Shown here piece after piece: positions 1 through 8,727 of a DNA stretch of 64,000 bases. Where the stretch lies: positions 1,550,001 through 1,614,000 of the forward strand of contig NZ_CP049037.1 of the NCBI RefSeq assembly GCF_011040495.1. Direction: 5' to 3'. The stretch's first letter is position 1; each line of letters starts with the position of its first letter. A program made the translations under genes and the position numbers. Origin of the DNA: Pseudohalocynthiibacter aestuariivivens. Its GTDB lineage: Bacteria; Pseudomonadota; Alphaproteobacteria; Rhodobacterales; Rhodobacteraceae. Below the pieces are notes generated by a model. It was not told where the DNA came from and searched no databases. It saw nothing but the letters and a program-made list of their open reading frames with translations.

Positions 1-2971
1 GACTGGCGTGCTGCATATGGGCCATGCATTCAACAACACGTTGCAGGACATCCTGATCCGTTGGAAGCGGATGCAGGGCTACGACACGCTCTGGCAGCCG
101 GGCACCGATCACGCGGGCATCGCCACGCAGATGGTCGTGGAGCGGATGCTGGCCGAAAACCAGCTGCCCAGTCGGGCAGAGATGGGCCGCGAGGCGTTTC
201 TCGAAAAAGTCTGGGAATGGAAAGAGAAATCCGGCGGCACCATCGTCGGACAGCTCAAACGCCTCGGCGCGTCATGCGACTGGTCGCGTACGGCGTTCAC
301 GATGGCCGGTGCGGCAGGCGATACGAAGGTCGGCCACGAAGGCAGCGCCAATTTCCACGACGCGGTCATCAAAGTCTTTGTCGACATGTACAACAAGGGC
401 CTGATCTATCGCGGCAAGCGGCTGGTCAACTGGGACCCGCATTTCGAGACCGCGATTTCCGATCTGGAAGTCGAAAATATCGAAGTAGCCGGTCACATGT
501 GGCACTTCAAATACCCACTCGCGGGTGGCGAGACCTATGAATATGTCGAGAAGGACGAGGACGGTAACGTTACCCTGACAGAGATCCGCGATTACATCTC
601 GATTGCCACCACTCGGCCAGAGACGATGCTCGGCGATGGTGCGGTCGCGGTGCACCCATCGGACGAACGCTACGCGCCCATCGTGGGCAAGCTGTGCGAA
701 ATCCCCGTTGGCCCCAAAGAACACCGCCGGATGATCCCGATCATCACCGATGAATACCCCGATCCCACCTTCGGCTCGGGCGCGGTCAAGATCACTGGCG
801 CGCATGATTTCAACGACTACGAGGTGGCCAAGCGCGGGAATATCCCGATGTACAACCTCATGGACACCAAGGCGAATATGCGTGCCGATGGCAAACCCTA
901 CGCCGAAGAGGCCACTGTTGCGCAGGCCATCGCCAATGGTGAACAGGAATTCGACGAGGCGATGATCGCCGCGATGAACCTTGTCCCGGATGAATATCGC
1001 GGGCTGGACCGGTTCGAGGCGCGCGCACGGGTCGTGGCGGATATCACCGCCGAGGGCCTGGCCGTGATGGTCGAGGCTGAAGGTAGGCCGGGCTTCAGCC
1101 CGGCACCCGACGAAGACGCTGCCGACAGCGCAGAGCCGGGCTCAAGCCCGGCCTACGTGCCTTTCGTCGAAAGCAAACCGATCATGCAGCCCTTCGGCGA
1201 CCGCTCCAAAGTGGTGATTGAGCCGATGCTGACGGATCAGTGGTTCGTCGACACGTCCAAGATCGTCGATCCCGCGCTCGATGCGGTGCGCAATGGCGAC
1301 GTGCGGATCATGCCCGAGAGCGACCGCAAGGTCTATTTCCACTGGCTGGAAAATATCGAGCCGTGGTGCATTTCCCGGCAATTGTGGTGGGGGCATCAGA
1401 TACCGGTTTGGTATGGACCGAAGTTTGAAGGCAAAGCCCAGCAACTCGGCCAGGTCGAGTATTTCTGCGCTCCAAGTGCCGAAGAAGCACTTGAAAAGGC
1501 GGTGGCCTACTATCGTCAGCATTTGGGTATCAATGCCCGTCCTTTTGTTGGAGACGAAGCACTCGGTGCCGTTTCCGGCCATGAGATCCAGATCCGGGGC
1601 GCTGATGAAAGTAGCTCAATCCGTCTCACTCGCGACCCCGACGTGCTCGACACATGGTTTTCCTCCGGCCTCTGGCCCATCGGCACGCTGGGCTGGACCG
1701 GCGACGCGGACACCGACGCCCAAAACGAGGCGCTGCAGAAATACTTCCCGACCTCGACGCTGATCACCGGGTTCGACATCATCTTCTTCTGGGTCGCCCG
1801 GATGATGATGATGCAATACGCCGTTGTGGGCCAGAAACCCTTCTCGGACGTCTATGTCCACGCGCTCGTCCGCGACGAGAAGGGCAAGAAGATGTCCAAA
1901 TCGCTCGGCAACGTGCTCGACCCGATCGAGCTGATTGACGACTACGGTGCCGACGCCGTGCGCTTTACCCTCACCGCGATGGCCGCCATGGGCCGCGATC
2001 TGAAGCTCAGCACACAGCGCATCGCAGGCTATCGCAACTTCGGGACCAAGCTTTGGAACGCCGCGCGCTTCGCCGAGATGAACGGTGCGACCACCGCCAA
2101 TGCACCGACGGAGTACCGACGTCTTACCGACGCAAAACAGACGGTCAATAAATGGATCATCGGAGAGACCGCACAGGTCCGCGCCGCCGTTGACCACGCG
2201 CTGGAACAATACCGTTTTAACGACGCCGCCAGCGCGCTTTATACCTTTGTCTGGGGCAAGGTCTGCGACTGGTATGTGGAGTTTTCCAAACCCCTGCTGA
2301 TGGATGGCACCGACGAAGTTAAGCAAGAAACCCAAGAGGTTATGGCATGGGTCATCGACCAATGCGTGATCTTGCTGCACCCGATCATGCCCTTCGTCAC
2401 CGAAGAGCTGTGGGGCACGCTGGGGGATCGCGACCAGATGCTGGTGCACACCCCTTGGCCCACCTATCAACCCGCTGATCTGGTTGATGAAAATGCCGAT
2501 CGCGAAATGAACTGGGTGATCGCGCTGATCGAATCCGTCCGCTCTGCGCGCGCCCAGATGCACGTACCGGCGGGGCTGAAAATCCCGATGGTCGTGACCG
2601 CACTCGATACGGCCGGTCAGGCCGCATGGGACCGCAACGAAGCGATGATCATGCGGCTCACACGGGTCGAGAGCCTGACGCATGTCGAGACATTGCCCAA
2701 AGGCTCGATCACCGTCGCTGTAGAGGGTGGCAACTTTGGCCTGCCTCTGGCGGATATCATTGATATTGATGAGGAAAAGGCACGACTGGAAAAGACACTG
2801 GGCAAGCTGGAAAAGGAACTTGGCGGTCTGCGTGGACGGCTCAGGAACCCTAAATTCGTGGCCTCCGCCCCCGACGAGGTGGTCGAGGAAACCCGCGCCA
2901 ACCTCGCCCTGCGCGAAGAGGAAGAAACGCAGTTGCGCACGGCATTGGAGCGGCTGAACGAGATCGGATAA
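1..2971 (+). CDS. valS: Valyl-tRNA synthetase (5' end outside window)
   Basis: Class I aminoacyl-tRNA synthetase charging tRNA-Val in the cytoplasm. The reading frame is already open at base 2, so the true start lies upstream. The HIGH motif appears as HMGH right at the edge (about bases 14-25) and KMSKS is encoded at 1889-1903. The last ~65 residues form the charged coiled-coil arm typical of ValRS ([16 protein letters not shown] and onward). The visible 989 residues are near full length. Oddity: about 25-30 residues in the editing/catalytic linker, before the conserved [10 protein letters not shown], are encoded by a pair of REP-like palindromes (1083-1156) that look like an in-frame insertion. 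Identity is certain; the functional effect of the insert is unknown. Confidence 0.98.
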   Translation, partial: TGVLHMGHAFNNTLQDILIRWKRMQGYDTLWQPGTDHAGIATQMVVERMLAENQLPSRAEMGREAFLEKVWEWKEKSGGTIVGQLKRLGASCDWSRTAFTMAGAAGDTKVGHEGSANFHDAVIKVFVDMYNKGLIYRGKRLVNWDPHFETAISDLEVENIEVAGHMWHFKYPLAGGETYEYVEKDEDGNVTLTEIRDYISIATTRPETMLGDGAVAVHPSDERYAPIVGKLCEIPVGPKEHRRMIPIITDEYPDPTFGSGAVKITGAHDFNDYEVAKRGNIPMYNLMDTKANMRADGKPYAEEATVAQAIANGEQEFDEAMIAAMNLVPDEYRGLDRFEARARVVADITAEGLAVMVEAEGRPGFSPAPDEDAADSAEPGSSPAYVPFVESKPIMQPFGDRSKVVIEPMLTDQWFVDTSKIVDPALDAVRNGDVRIMPESDRKVYFHWLENIEPWCISRQLWWGHQIPVWYGPKFEGKAQQLGQVEYFCAPSAEEALEKAVAYYRQHLGINARPFVGDEALGAVSGHEIQIRGADESSSIRLTRDPDVLDTWFSSGLWPIGTLGWTGDADTDAQNEALQKYFPTSTLITGFDIIFFWVARMMMMQYAVVGQKPFSDVYVHALVRDEKGKKMSKSLGNVLDPIELIDDYGADAVRFTLTAMAAMGRDLKLSTQRIAGYRNFGTKLWNAARFAEMNGATTANAPTEYRRLTDAKQTVNKWIIGETAQVRAAVDHALEQYRFNDAASALYTFVWGKVCDWYVEFSKPLLMDGTDEVKQETQEVMAWVIDQCVILLHPIMPFVTEELWGTLGDRDQMLVHTPWPTYQPADLVDENADREMNWVIALIESVRSARAQMHVPAGLKIPMVVTALDTAGQAAWDRNEAMIMRLTRVESLTHVETLPKGSITVAVEGGNFGLPLADIIDIDEEKARLEKTLGKLEKELGGLRGRLRNPKFVASAPDEVVEETRANLALREEEETQLRTALERLNEIG
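1083..1156. repeat. REP-like inverted palindrome pair inside valS coding sequence
   Basis: Two 22-base palindromes in opposite orientation: one starts with GTAG followed by GCCGGGCTTCAGCCCGGC (1083-1104), the other is its mirror, GCCGGGCTCAAGCCCGGC followed by CTAC (1135-1156). A 30-base spacer separates them. The GTAG tag plus GC-rich hairpin is the typical layout of REP/BIME elements. The pair is translated in frame as part of ValRS. The first palindrome and the bases just after it match the intergenic copy at 2973 (both run into CACC(C)GACGAA), which indicates copying from a common source. Confidence 0.85.
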
Positions 2972-2972
2972 C

Positions 2973-3079
2973 GTAGGCCGGGCTTCAGCCCGGCACCGAC
3001 GAAAAGTTCCATAACCATCGCAAGGTCGGATTCAATCCCACCTTGCCTATAGCACGCGCCGGGCTAAAGCCCGGCCTAC
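2973..3079. repeat. REP-like palindrome cluster between valS and enoyl-CoA hydratase
   Basis: Three palindromes fill the 129-base gap between two convergent genes. The outer two, 2973-2994 (GTAG plus GCCGGGCTTCAGCCCGGC) and 3058-3079 (GCCGGGCTAAAGCCCGGC plus CTAC), belong to the same class as the pair inside valS. The middle one, 3020-3046, is a different near-perfect palindrome (GCAAGGTCGGATT mirrored by AATCCCACCTTGC, one mismatch). REP clusters between convergent genes often act as transcript stabilisers or terminators; that role is inferred here. No RAYT (REP-associated Y1 transposase) gene is seen in this window. Confidence 0.85.
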
Positions 3080-3100
3080 TTCTGACAGCAATGCCACCGC

Positions 3101-3895
3101 TCACCCGCGTGTCGTGAACCGCGGTGCGCGCCCGGCCATGTTGGCGCTGATCACTTCCATCTGATCCGGTTTGCCGATCAGATCGGTCTGCGCACGGCTC
3201 TCTGCAATCAGCACATCATCCGACGATGCACCGGATTCAGCGTATTCTATCAGTGCCTTCGCCGCGCGCATCGCTGACGGGCTGTTGCCCGCAATCTCTG
3301 ACGCCAATGCCTGCGCCACCGCCAGCGGATCATCAGCGATCTCTGTCACCAGCCCCCAATCTGCCGCTTGCTGCGCGCTGATCGGCGTGGCCGAATAGGT
3401 CATCTGCCGGATCACATCGCTGCGCGTCAGATGCGGCAACAGGGCCATGCCGCCCATATCCGGGACAAGGCCCCATTTCATCTCCATAATCGCCAATTTC
3501 GCGCCGGGTGCGGCAATGCGAACATCCGCCCCCAATGCCAGCTGAAACCCGGCGCCATAGACTGCCCCCTGCAATGCGGCGATGACCGGAACGGGAAGTT
3601 TACGCCAAATTAGCGCAACTTCTTGAAAAAGGTTAGCGTTGCCATGGGTGCGCGGCATTACCAATGCTTCGGGATCACCCGCCGCCAGTTGCGCGAAACT
3701 CATCACGTCGAGGCCCGCACAAAATGCTTCGCCCTCGCCCGACAGAACCACGGCACGGATATCGGCATCCATCAGCGCCTGCCCGGCGGCGACAATCGCC
3801 TCGGCCATTGCCGGATCGACTGCGTTGCGTTTTTCCGGGCGGCTTAGCCGGACATGGGCGATGTGGTCGGTAATTTCAGTGGTAACGCGGGACAT
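3101..3895 (-). CDS. Enoyl-CoA hydratase/isomerase (crotonase family)
   Basis: A 264-residue crotonase-fold protein. The family hydrates or isomerises enoyl-CoA thioesters, usually in fatty-acid or amino-acid breakdown in the cytoplasm. Visible family marks: RLSRPEKRNAVD near the N terminus, the oxyanion-hole segment GEGEAFCAGLDV, and the second oxyanion stretch LQGAVYGAGFQLALGADVRIA. The start at 3895 (MSRVTTEITD) is preferred because AGGAG lies just upstream; an upstream in-frame start lacks support. In the second stretch, typical hydratases carry a glutamate in the catalytic region where the ATG start of MEMKWGLVPD follows; the exact acyl substrate cannot be told. It converges on valS across the palindrome cluster. 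Confidence 0.9.
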   Translation of the reverse strand: MSRVTTEITDHIAHVRLSRPEKRNAVDPAMAEAIVAAGQALMDADIRAVVLSGEGEAFCAGLDVMSFAQLAAGDPEALVMPRTHGNANLFQEVALIWRKLPVPVIAALQGAVYGAGFQLALGADVRIAAPGAKLAIMEMKWGLVPDMGGMALLPHLTRSDVIRQMTYSATPISAQQAADWGLVTEIADDPLAVAQALASEIAGNSPSAMRAAKALIEYAESGASSDDVLIAESRAQTDLIGKPDQMEVISANMAGRAPRFTTRG

Positions 3896-3957
3896 TGGCA
3901 GGCTCCTATCGACTGCGGCCAGCAAAACCGCGCGATGCGGCCCGCGCAAGAAGAACC

Positions 3958-4122
3958 TTACGGCACCCAACGTTCCACCGCGCGCAGCGCGCCCAGTGAT
4001 TTATCATAAACCAGTGTCAGGATACGACGCCCGCCGGTCCGCGTGGCAATGGCCGGGACAGTACGGACAGCACCGGCCGCGAGCGTAGCCGCGATAAACC
4101 CACGGCGAGAGAATGTTGGCAT
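3958..4122 (-). CDS. Tiny Tat-signal protein (54 aa)
   Basis: A 54-residue reading frame beginning MPTFSRRGFIAATLAAGAVR, that is a twin-arginine motif (SRRGFI) followed by a short hydrophobic, alanine-rich stretch. The expected mature part would be only about 25-30 residues (ILTLVYDKSLGALRAVERWV). From memory, similar very short Tat proteins with a YDKSLGA..AVER tail occur in other Rhodobacteraceae, but the function is unknown to me. It lies between the enoyl-CoA hydratase and the divergent aminotransferase gene, on the minus strand, with a weak GAAGG-type ribosome site upstream. The motif and conserved-looking tail argue for a real gene; no role is assigned. Confidence 0.65.
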   Translation of the reverse strand: MPTFSRRGFIAATLAAGAVRTVPAIATRTGGRRILTLVYDKSLGALRAVERWVP

Positions 4123-4221
4123 CTGGATGCCCTTCTTAGTTGCGAGTGATTCTCATCTATGGGCGCACCCACGCAATTACAAGGGATTGCGCCACACCAC
4201 GGCATGGCGTTATCTGGCGAA

Positions 4222-5328
4222 ATGAGCCATCCACGATACACCGACCTGATCCTGTCTCTGCCCGCCTCCGTGCCGTTTGTCGGCCCCGAAGTGCAAGAGC
4301 GCACTCGCGGCGCACCGTTTGCCGCGCGGCTGGGTGCGAACGAAAATGTCTTTGGCCCCTCGCCCCACGCCCTCACCGCCATGCGCGATGCGCTCGAGGG
4401 TATCTGGCAATACGGCGATTCCGCCAGTTTCGACCTGAAAGAGGCGCTGAGCGCACATCTGGATGTGACCCCGGAAAACCTCGTTATCGGCGAAGGAATC
4501 GACGGCCTGCTCGGGTATCTGGTACGGCTGCTGATCGCGCCCGGCGACGCCGTGGTAACATCGGACGGGGCCTATCCAACGTTCAACTACCACGTCAGCG
4601 GTTTTGGTGGGGTACTACATAAGCTGCCCTATAACGGCGACCACGAAGACCCGGACGCGCTCTTTGCCAAGGCGGCAGAGGTGGATGCCAAGCTGGTTTA
4701 TCTGGCCAATCCCGACAACCCGATGGGCAGTTGGCATGAAGGCGATACAATCTTGCGCGCACTCGACATGCTGCCCGAGGGATGTCTGCTACTGCTGGAC
4801 GAGGCCTATGTCGAATTCGCCCCCGAAGGGACCGCGCCGCGGATCGCGGCAGACGATCCCCGCGTCATCCGCATGCGGACATTTTCCAAGGCTTACGGCA
4901 TGGCGGGCGCACGTATCGGCTATGCCATCGGTGCCCCCGATCTGATCCGCAGCTTTGACAAGATCCGCAACCATTTTGGCCTGAATCGCGCAGCCCAAGC
5001 GGGCGCATTGGCGGCATTACAAGATCAGGACTGGTTGGCGCAAACCCTTGATCGGGTTGATGCATCACGCAGGCAGATTGCAGATATCGCAGCAAAAAAC
5101 GGTCTGATCGCCCTGCCTTCAGCCACCAATTTCGTGACCATTGATTGTGGCGCCGATGGTGACTTTGCGCGCCGGGTACTGGCATCTCTGGTGGACCAAG
5201 ATCTGTTCGTACGCATGCCCTTTGCTGCCCCCCATGATCGCTGCATCCGCATCAGTTGCGGGCGCGAAGCGGATCTGGCCCTGTTTCGCGCCGCACTGCC
5301 AAAGGCGCTGGCGGAAGCGCGCGCATGA
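4222..5328 (+). CDS. Histidinol-phosphate aminotransferase-like PLP enzyme
   Basis: A fold-type I PLP aminotransferase of the HisC/CobD group, 368 residues from the ATG at 4222 (MSHPRYTDLI). Visible marks: N-terminal ANENVFGPSP substrate/PLP segment, LANPDNPMGSW (NPxNPxG motif), LLDEAYVEF (Asp that pairs with the PLP ring nitrogen), and the Schiff-base lysine in TFSKAYGMAGAR (about K223). An in-frame ATG at 4204 would add six residues. It may make histidine or act as a broad aromatic aminotransferase. No his genes are nearby, so annotation beyond the family is not justified. Divergent from the small Tat gene. Confidence 0.85.
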   Translation: MSHPRYTDLILSLPASVPFVGPEVQERTRGAPFAARLGANENVFGPSPHALTAMRDALEGIWQYGDSASFDLKEALSAHLDVTPENLVIGEGIDGLLGYLVRLLIAPGDAVVTSDGAYPTFNYHVSGFGGVLHKLPYNGDHEDPDALFAKAAEVDAKLVYLANPDNPMGSWHEGDTILRALDMLPEGCLLLLDEAYVEFAPEGTAPRIAADDPRVIRMRTFSKAYGMAGARIGYAIGAPDLIRSFDKIRNHFGLNRAAQAGALAALQDQDWLAQTLDRVDASRRQIADIAAKNGLIALPSATNFVTIDCGADGDFARRVLASLVDQDLFVRMPFAAPHDRCIRISCGREADLALFRAALPKALAEARA

Positions 5329-5400
5329 TCGCACAGGGTCGATATTGACACCTGACTTTTCTTTGGATCGTTATATCATCTGGATATGCGACGCGGAAAC

Positions 5401-5562
5401 ATGCCCTCTGCCCCGAATTACACAAACGCTGCCCTGATCATGGGGCTGGTTAATCTGGTGTGGGTTTTCTTTGTTCTTTGGGTGGCCTTTGGCCTACCGA
5501 TCGTACTGGCTACGGGTTATGGGTTAAACCTGCTGATTGACCGGATCAAGCATCGCGATTGA
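5401..5562 (+). CDS. Small single-pass membrane protein (53 aa)
   Basis: Reads MPSAPNYTNAALIMGLVNLV and continues with a strongly hydrophobic helix (WVFFVLWVAFGLPIVLA), ending in a basic tail (IDRIKHRD). An ATG five codons earlier at 5386 would give 58 residues. It follows the aminotransferase by 72 bases on the same strand; from memory, Roseobacter genomes carry a similar mini-protein after this aminotransferase, sometimes mislabelled as the aminotransferase itself. Predicted inner-membrane protein of unknown function. Confidence 0.6.
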   Translation: MPSAPNYTNAALIMGLVNLVWVFFVLWVAFGLPIVLATGYGLNLLIDRIKHRD

Positions 5563-5592
5563 ACTGGCGCGTGGATGACAGTTCAGCACATA

Positions 5593-6789
5593 TCAACCCA
5601 CGGAAATCACACGCGCCGCCGCACTTACACCGCCAGCCTCATGCGGGATATCCAGTGCAGCCAATCCAGCCTCGATCGCGCCCAGCATACCCAACACCAT
5701 ATGCGCATTTACATGTCCCATATGACCAATCCGAAAATATCCATGCCACGCAGGGTCGGTACTCTCGGCCATGCCAAGTCCGATCCCGAGGGTGACACCG
5801 GCATTGGCCTCGACCCAACGGCGCAAGTCCGTCGCGCGTGGGGCAGGCAGCGATAGCGAAGAAACCGCGCGGCTGCGATGCACGGGATCAGCGACATTCA
5901 GACTCAATGCCCCCGCCCTGCCCCAGACATCTGCCGCAGCCCATATCGCACGGGACAGTGTATCGTGGCGCGCCCAGACAGACTCGATCCCTTCCGCATG
6001 GATCAGGTCCAGCGCGGCCCTCAAACCATACAGATGATGCGTCGGCGCCGTCCCACAGAAATACTGATAAAAGATTTCAGGCGTGGCGCGACGGGTCCAG
6101 TCCCAATAGGGGCTGACGCGTTCCTGATTGGCCCGCACCGCCGCCGCCCGATCATTGAAGAACACGAACCCAAGGCCCGGCGGTGTCATCAGACCTTTTT
6201 GACTGGCGGTCACAGTCACATCAATGCCCCAATCATCCATCTCCAGACGGTCACATCCAAGGCTGGCAATGCAATCGGCCATCAACAGCGCCGGGTGCCC
6301 TGCGGCGTCGATTGCCGCCCGCACCGCTTTCATATCGCTGAGGATACCGGTCGAGGTGTCGACATGTGTGGCAAGTACTGCCTTGATCCGATGGTCTGTA
6401 TCTGCGCGTAGCACGTCCTCGACACGGGCAGGGTCAATCGGACTTTTCTTGCCAAAGTCGATAATCTCTGCGACCACCCCCAAAGACGCGGCCATTTCGG
6501 CCCAGCCATGTCCAAACCGACCTGTCGTCAGCACCATAACCGCATCACCTGGTGCCAGAGTATTTGCCAGCGCCGCCTCCCATGCGCCATGCCCGTTGGC
6601 GATATATATCGCGACATGATGGCTGGTGCGCGCGACACGACGCAGATCAGGCAGCAGGCTTGCCGTCATCTCGATCAACTCACCTTCATAGATATTTGGC
6701 GCCCCCCGGTGCATGGCTCGCAGCACCTCGTCGGGCACGACAGACGGACCGGGAATGGCAAGGTAGGGATGTCCGCTGGCAAGGCTCAT
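5593..6789 (-). CDS. Class V aminotransferase (serine/alanine-glyoxylate type)
   Basis: A 398-residue PLP enzyme of the serine-glyoxylate / alanine-glyoxylate aminotransferase group. It opens with the family-typical IPGPSVVPDEVLRAM segment; the PLP lysine lies in VTASQKGLMTPPG (K198), with the ring-nitrogen Asp in LLMADCIASLG. The C-terminal IGHMGHVN segment is also typical. It probably transfers an amino group between glyoxylate and serine or alanine, linking to one-carbon metabolism, as the sarcosine oxidase operon about 4 kb away does. The exact amino donor (serine, alanine, or a ureide as in PucG-like members) cannot be decided from sequence. Divergent from the phosphatase gene. Confidence 0.88.
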   Translation of the reverse strand: MSLASGHPYLAIPGPSVVPDEVLRAMHRGAPNIYEGELIEMTASLLPDLRRVARTSHHVAIYIANGHGAWEAALANTLAPGDAVMVLTTGRFGHGWAEMAASLGVVAEIIDFGKKSPIDPARVEDVLRADTDHRIKAVLATHVDTSTGILSDMKAVRAAIDAAGHPALLMADCIASLGCDRLEMDDWGIDVTVTASQKGLMTPPGLGFVFFNDRAAAVRANQERVSPYWDWTRRATPEIFYQYFCGTAPTHHLYGLRAALDLIHAEGIESVWARHDTLSRAIWAAADVWGRAGALSLNVADPVHRSRAVSSLSLPAPRATDLRRWVEANAGVTLGIGLGMAESTDPAWHGYFRIGHMGHVNAHMVLGMLGAIEAGLAALDIPHEAGGVSAAARVISVG

Positions 6790-6941
6790 TTTCTGCGCTC
6801 CGAGATACAGGTCCGTCGGACATTACTGAGGCGGCAGGTCGCGTCAATGCCCATGCATCCGCTTGCCATGGCTCCGGGCTGCGCCTACATGAGGGCTTCG
6901 CATCGTCGGTTTGCCCGGCGCACCCCAAAGCCAAGGCAGAG

Positions 6942-7625
6942 ATGACCCTTTTCAAGCGGATCACAGAGTGGGAGCGCAATCTGCGTCAATCCTACAATAC
7001 CGACCTCTCGACACCCGAGAACCGTCGCCGTGCTGAAATCTACAACCTTTGGTTCGATCACGCAGTACTGCGTATTTTCTGGACGAACTTCTATCCCGTC
7101 GCGCCCGGTGTCTACCGGTCAAACCAACCAACACATCGCCGGTTCGAAAAGCTCAAGGCAATGGGCATCCGCAGCATCCTCAATCTGCGCGGTTCAGCGG
7201 GTGCCGCGCACTATCTGGTCGAAGAGGAAAGCTGCGCGAAACTAGGGCTCAACTTGGTAAACGTGACGCTGCACGCGCGCTTTGCAGCGCCGCGCCACGA
7301 CATTCAGGCAGTCATTGCTGCATTCCGCAGCATCGAAAAACCCTTTGTGATGCATTGCAAATCAGGGGCAGATCGCGCCGGATTCGCCTCGGCTATCTAC
7401 CTGTTGGTGATCGAAGGCAGGCCGGTGTCCGAAGTGCGCAAGATGCTCAGCTTCAAATACCTTCATATCAAGAGTTCACGCACTGGTGTTCTTGACTATA
7501 TCCTTGATCTTTATGAGGCGCGCAACGCACGCGCGCCAATCAGCTTTGAGGACTGGGTAGAGACCGAATACGAGAACGAAACGGTCCAAGCCGAGTTTGA
7601 AAGCAAATTCAAACCCCGCTTTTAG
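6942..7625 (+). CDS. Dual-specificity/tyrosine phosphatase family protein
   Basis: A 227-residue protein with the cysteine-phosphatase signature HCKSGADRAG: nucleophile C139 and phosphate-binding R145 in the CX5R loop. Upstream, VYRSNQPTHRRFEKLKAMGIRSILNLRG matches the N-terminal part of the DSP/PFA-like bacterial phosphatases. The start at 6942 (MTLFKRITEW) is chosen because AGGCAGAG lies just upstream, although the frame stays open about 390 bases further up. The long C-terminal acidic tail is outside the core domain. It overlaps the convergent GAPDH gene by 4 bases at the stop codons. Substrate unknown. Confidence 0.85.
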   Translation: MTLFKRITEWERNLRQSYNTDLSTPENRRRAEIYNLWFDHAVLRIFWTNFYPVAPGVYRSNQPTHRRFEKLKAMGIRSILNLRGSAGAAHYLVEEESCAKLGLNLVNVTLHARFAAPRHDIQAVIAAFRSIEKPFVMHCKSGADRAGFASAIYLLVIEGRPVSEVRKMLSFKYLHIKSSRTGVLDYILDLYEARNARAPISFEDWVETEYENETVQAEFESKFKPRF

Positions 7626-8629
7626 GTCACCACCCCGCGCCGTCCGATCCGCTCTGCCATATCGAGCATCCGGCACGAGAACCCCCATTCATTGTCATAC
7701 CAACCAAAGACACGCAGCAAACCGCCCGCACTCACCGAGGTTTCACGTCCGCAGATAATGATCGATTCCGGTCTGCCGCGCAGGTCGGACGATACCAGAG
7801 GTTGTTCTGTCCAGCCAAAAACACCGCCCGATGCCGCCGCGTCCTTCAACAACGTGTTTACGGCGTTCACCGACGCTGGTTTTTCCGTTTGCACAGTCAG
7901 GTCGATACAAGAAACACTTGCCGTCGGCACTCGGATCGCACGCGCCTCGATCCGGTCCTTGAGGTGCGGCAACACCAGATAAGTCTGATGTTGCGCACTT
8001 GTCGTCGTGGGCACCATCGACAATGCCGCCGCGCGACTGCGTTCAGGGTTTGCGCGCGGTTTGTCCACGGTGGGCTGACTGCCGGTATAACAATGTACTG
8101 TGGTCATCTGCCCGTCGATGACACCAAAGCTTTCATCCAGCCGCTTCAACAAAGGTGCCAGCGCGTTGGTGGTACAAGACGCATTCGAGATAATGCGCGC
8201 ATCGCCCATATCATCCTCGTTTGCCCCCAGAACCAGCGTGACGTCGGCCTCGGCAGCGGGACCCGAAACCAGAACCGCACCCGCGCCAGCCTGTAACCCA
8301 CGCTCGGCCACGGCTCGGCGCCCGGCCATTCCGGTACATTCCAACACCAGATCGACACCACTCAAATCCAGCGTACGCAAGTCGGTCTCAGCATGAAACG
8401 GGATAGGCCGACCATCCACGGTGAGGGCATTTTCGCTGGTGTCCACGGTACCCGGCCAAGGCCCGTAAATACTGTCATATTGAAAGAGATAGGCACAGGT
8501 TTCCAATGGTTCGATCTCGTTGATCAGAACCAGCTCGAACCCATCGCGGCCCTGTAGCAGAATGCGCAGCAACGCGCGGCCAATACGACCAAAACCATTG
8601 ATGGCGATACGGATCGGGCGATCGGACAT
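7622..8629 (-). CDS. gap: Glyceraldehyde-3-phosphate dehydrogenase (type I)
   Basis: Catalyses NAD(P)-dependent oxidative phosphorylation of glyceraldehyde 3-phosphate in glycolysis/gluconeogenesis. The 335 residues contain the Rossmann motif INGFGRIGRALLR at the N terminus, the catalytic site SNASCTTNALAP (C152) with H in TVHCYTG, and the C-terminal WYDNEWGFSCRM. It stands alone here, without pgk or tkt, which in Rhodobacteraceae often suggests a second, non-operonic copy (inference). An erythrose-4-phosphate dehydrogenase (Epd) role cannot be excluded from sequence alone. Confidence 0.93.
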   Translation of the reverse strand: MSDRPIRIAINGFGRIGRALLRILLQGRDGFELVLINEIEPLETCAYLFQYDSIYGPWPGTVDTSENALTVDGRPIPFHAETDLRTLDLSGVDLVLECTGMAGRRAVAERGLQAGAGAVLVSGPAAEADVTLVLGANEDDMGDARIISNASCTTNALAPLLKRLDESFGVIDGQMTTVHCYTGSQPTVDKPRANPERSRAAALSMVPTTTSAQHQTYLVLPHLKDRIEARAIRVPTASVSCIDLTVQTEKPASVNAVNTLLKDAAASGGVFGWTEQPLVSSDLRGRPESIIICGRETSVSAGGLLRVFGWYDNEWGFSCRMLDMAERIGRRGVVT

Positions 8630-8727
8630 GGGGGCCTCCGGTGTCGTGTCGCACCATCGCTATCGCAGCGCGCCCCATGCTGCCAACCAACAAATTGTAC
8701 CGCATACATTGTGTTACGGGGAAACGC

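Noticed and set aside
1616-2683. 355-residue minus-strand frame opposite valS
   Set aside because: Shadow of valS, rich in His/Asp/Gly as expected for a reverse frame, with no start signal.
3020-3046. Rho-independent terminator for valS
   Set aside because: The palindrome has no following T-run, and it belongs with the REP-type cluster.
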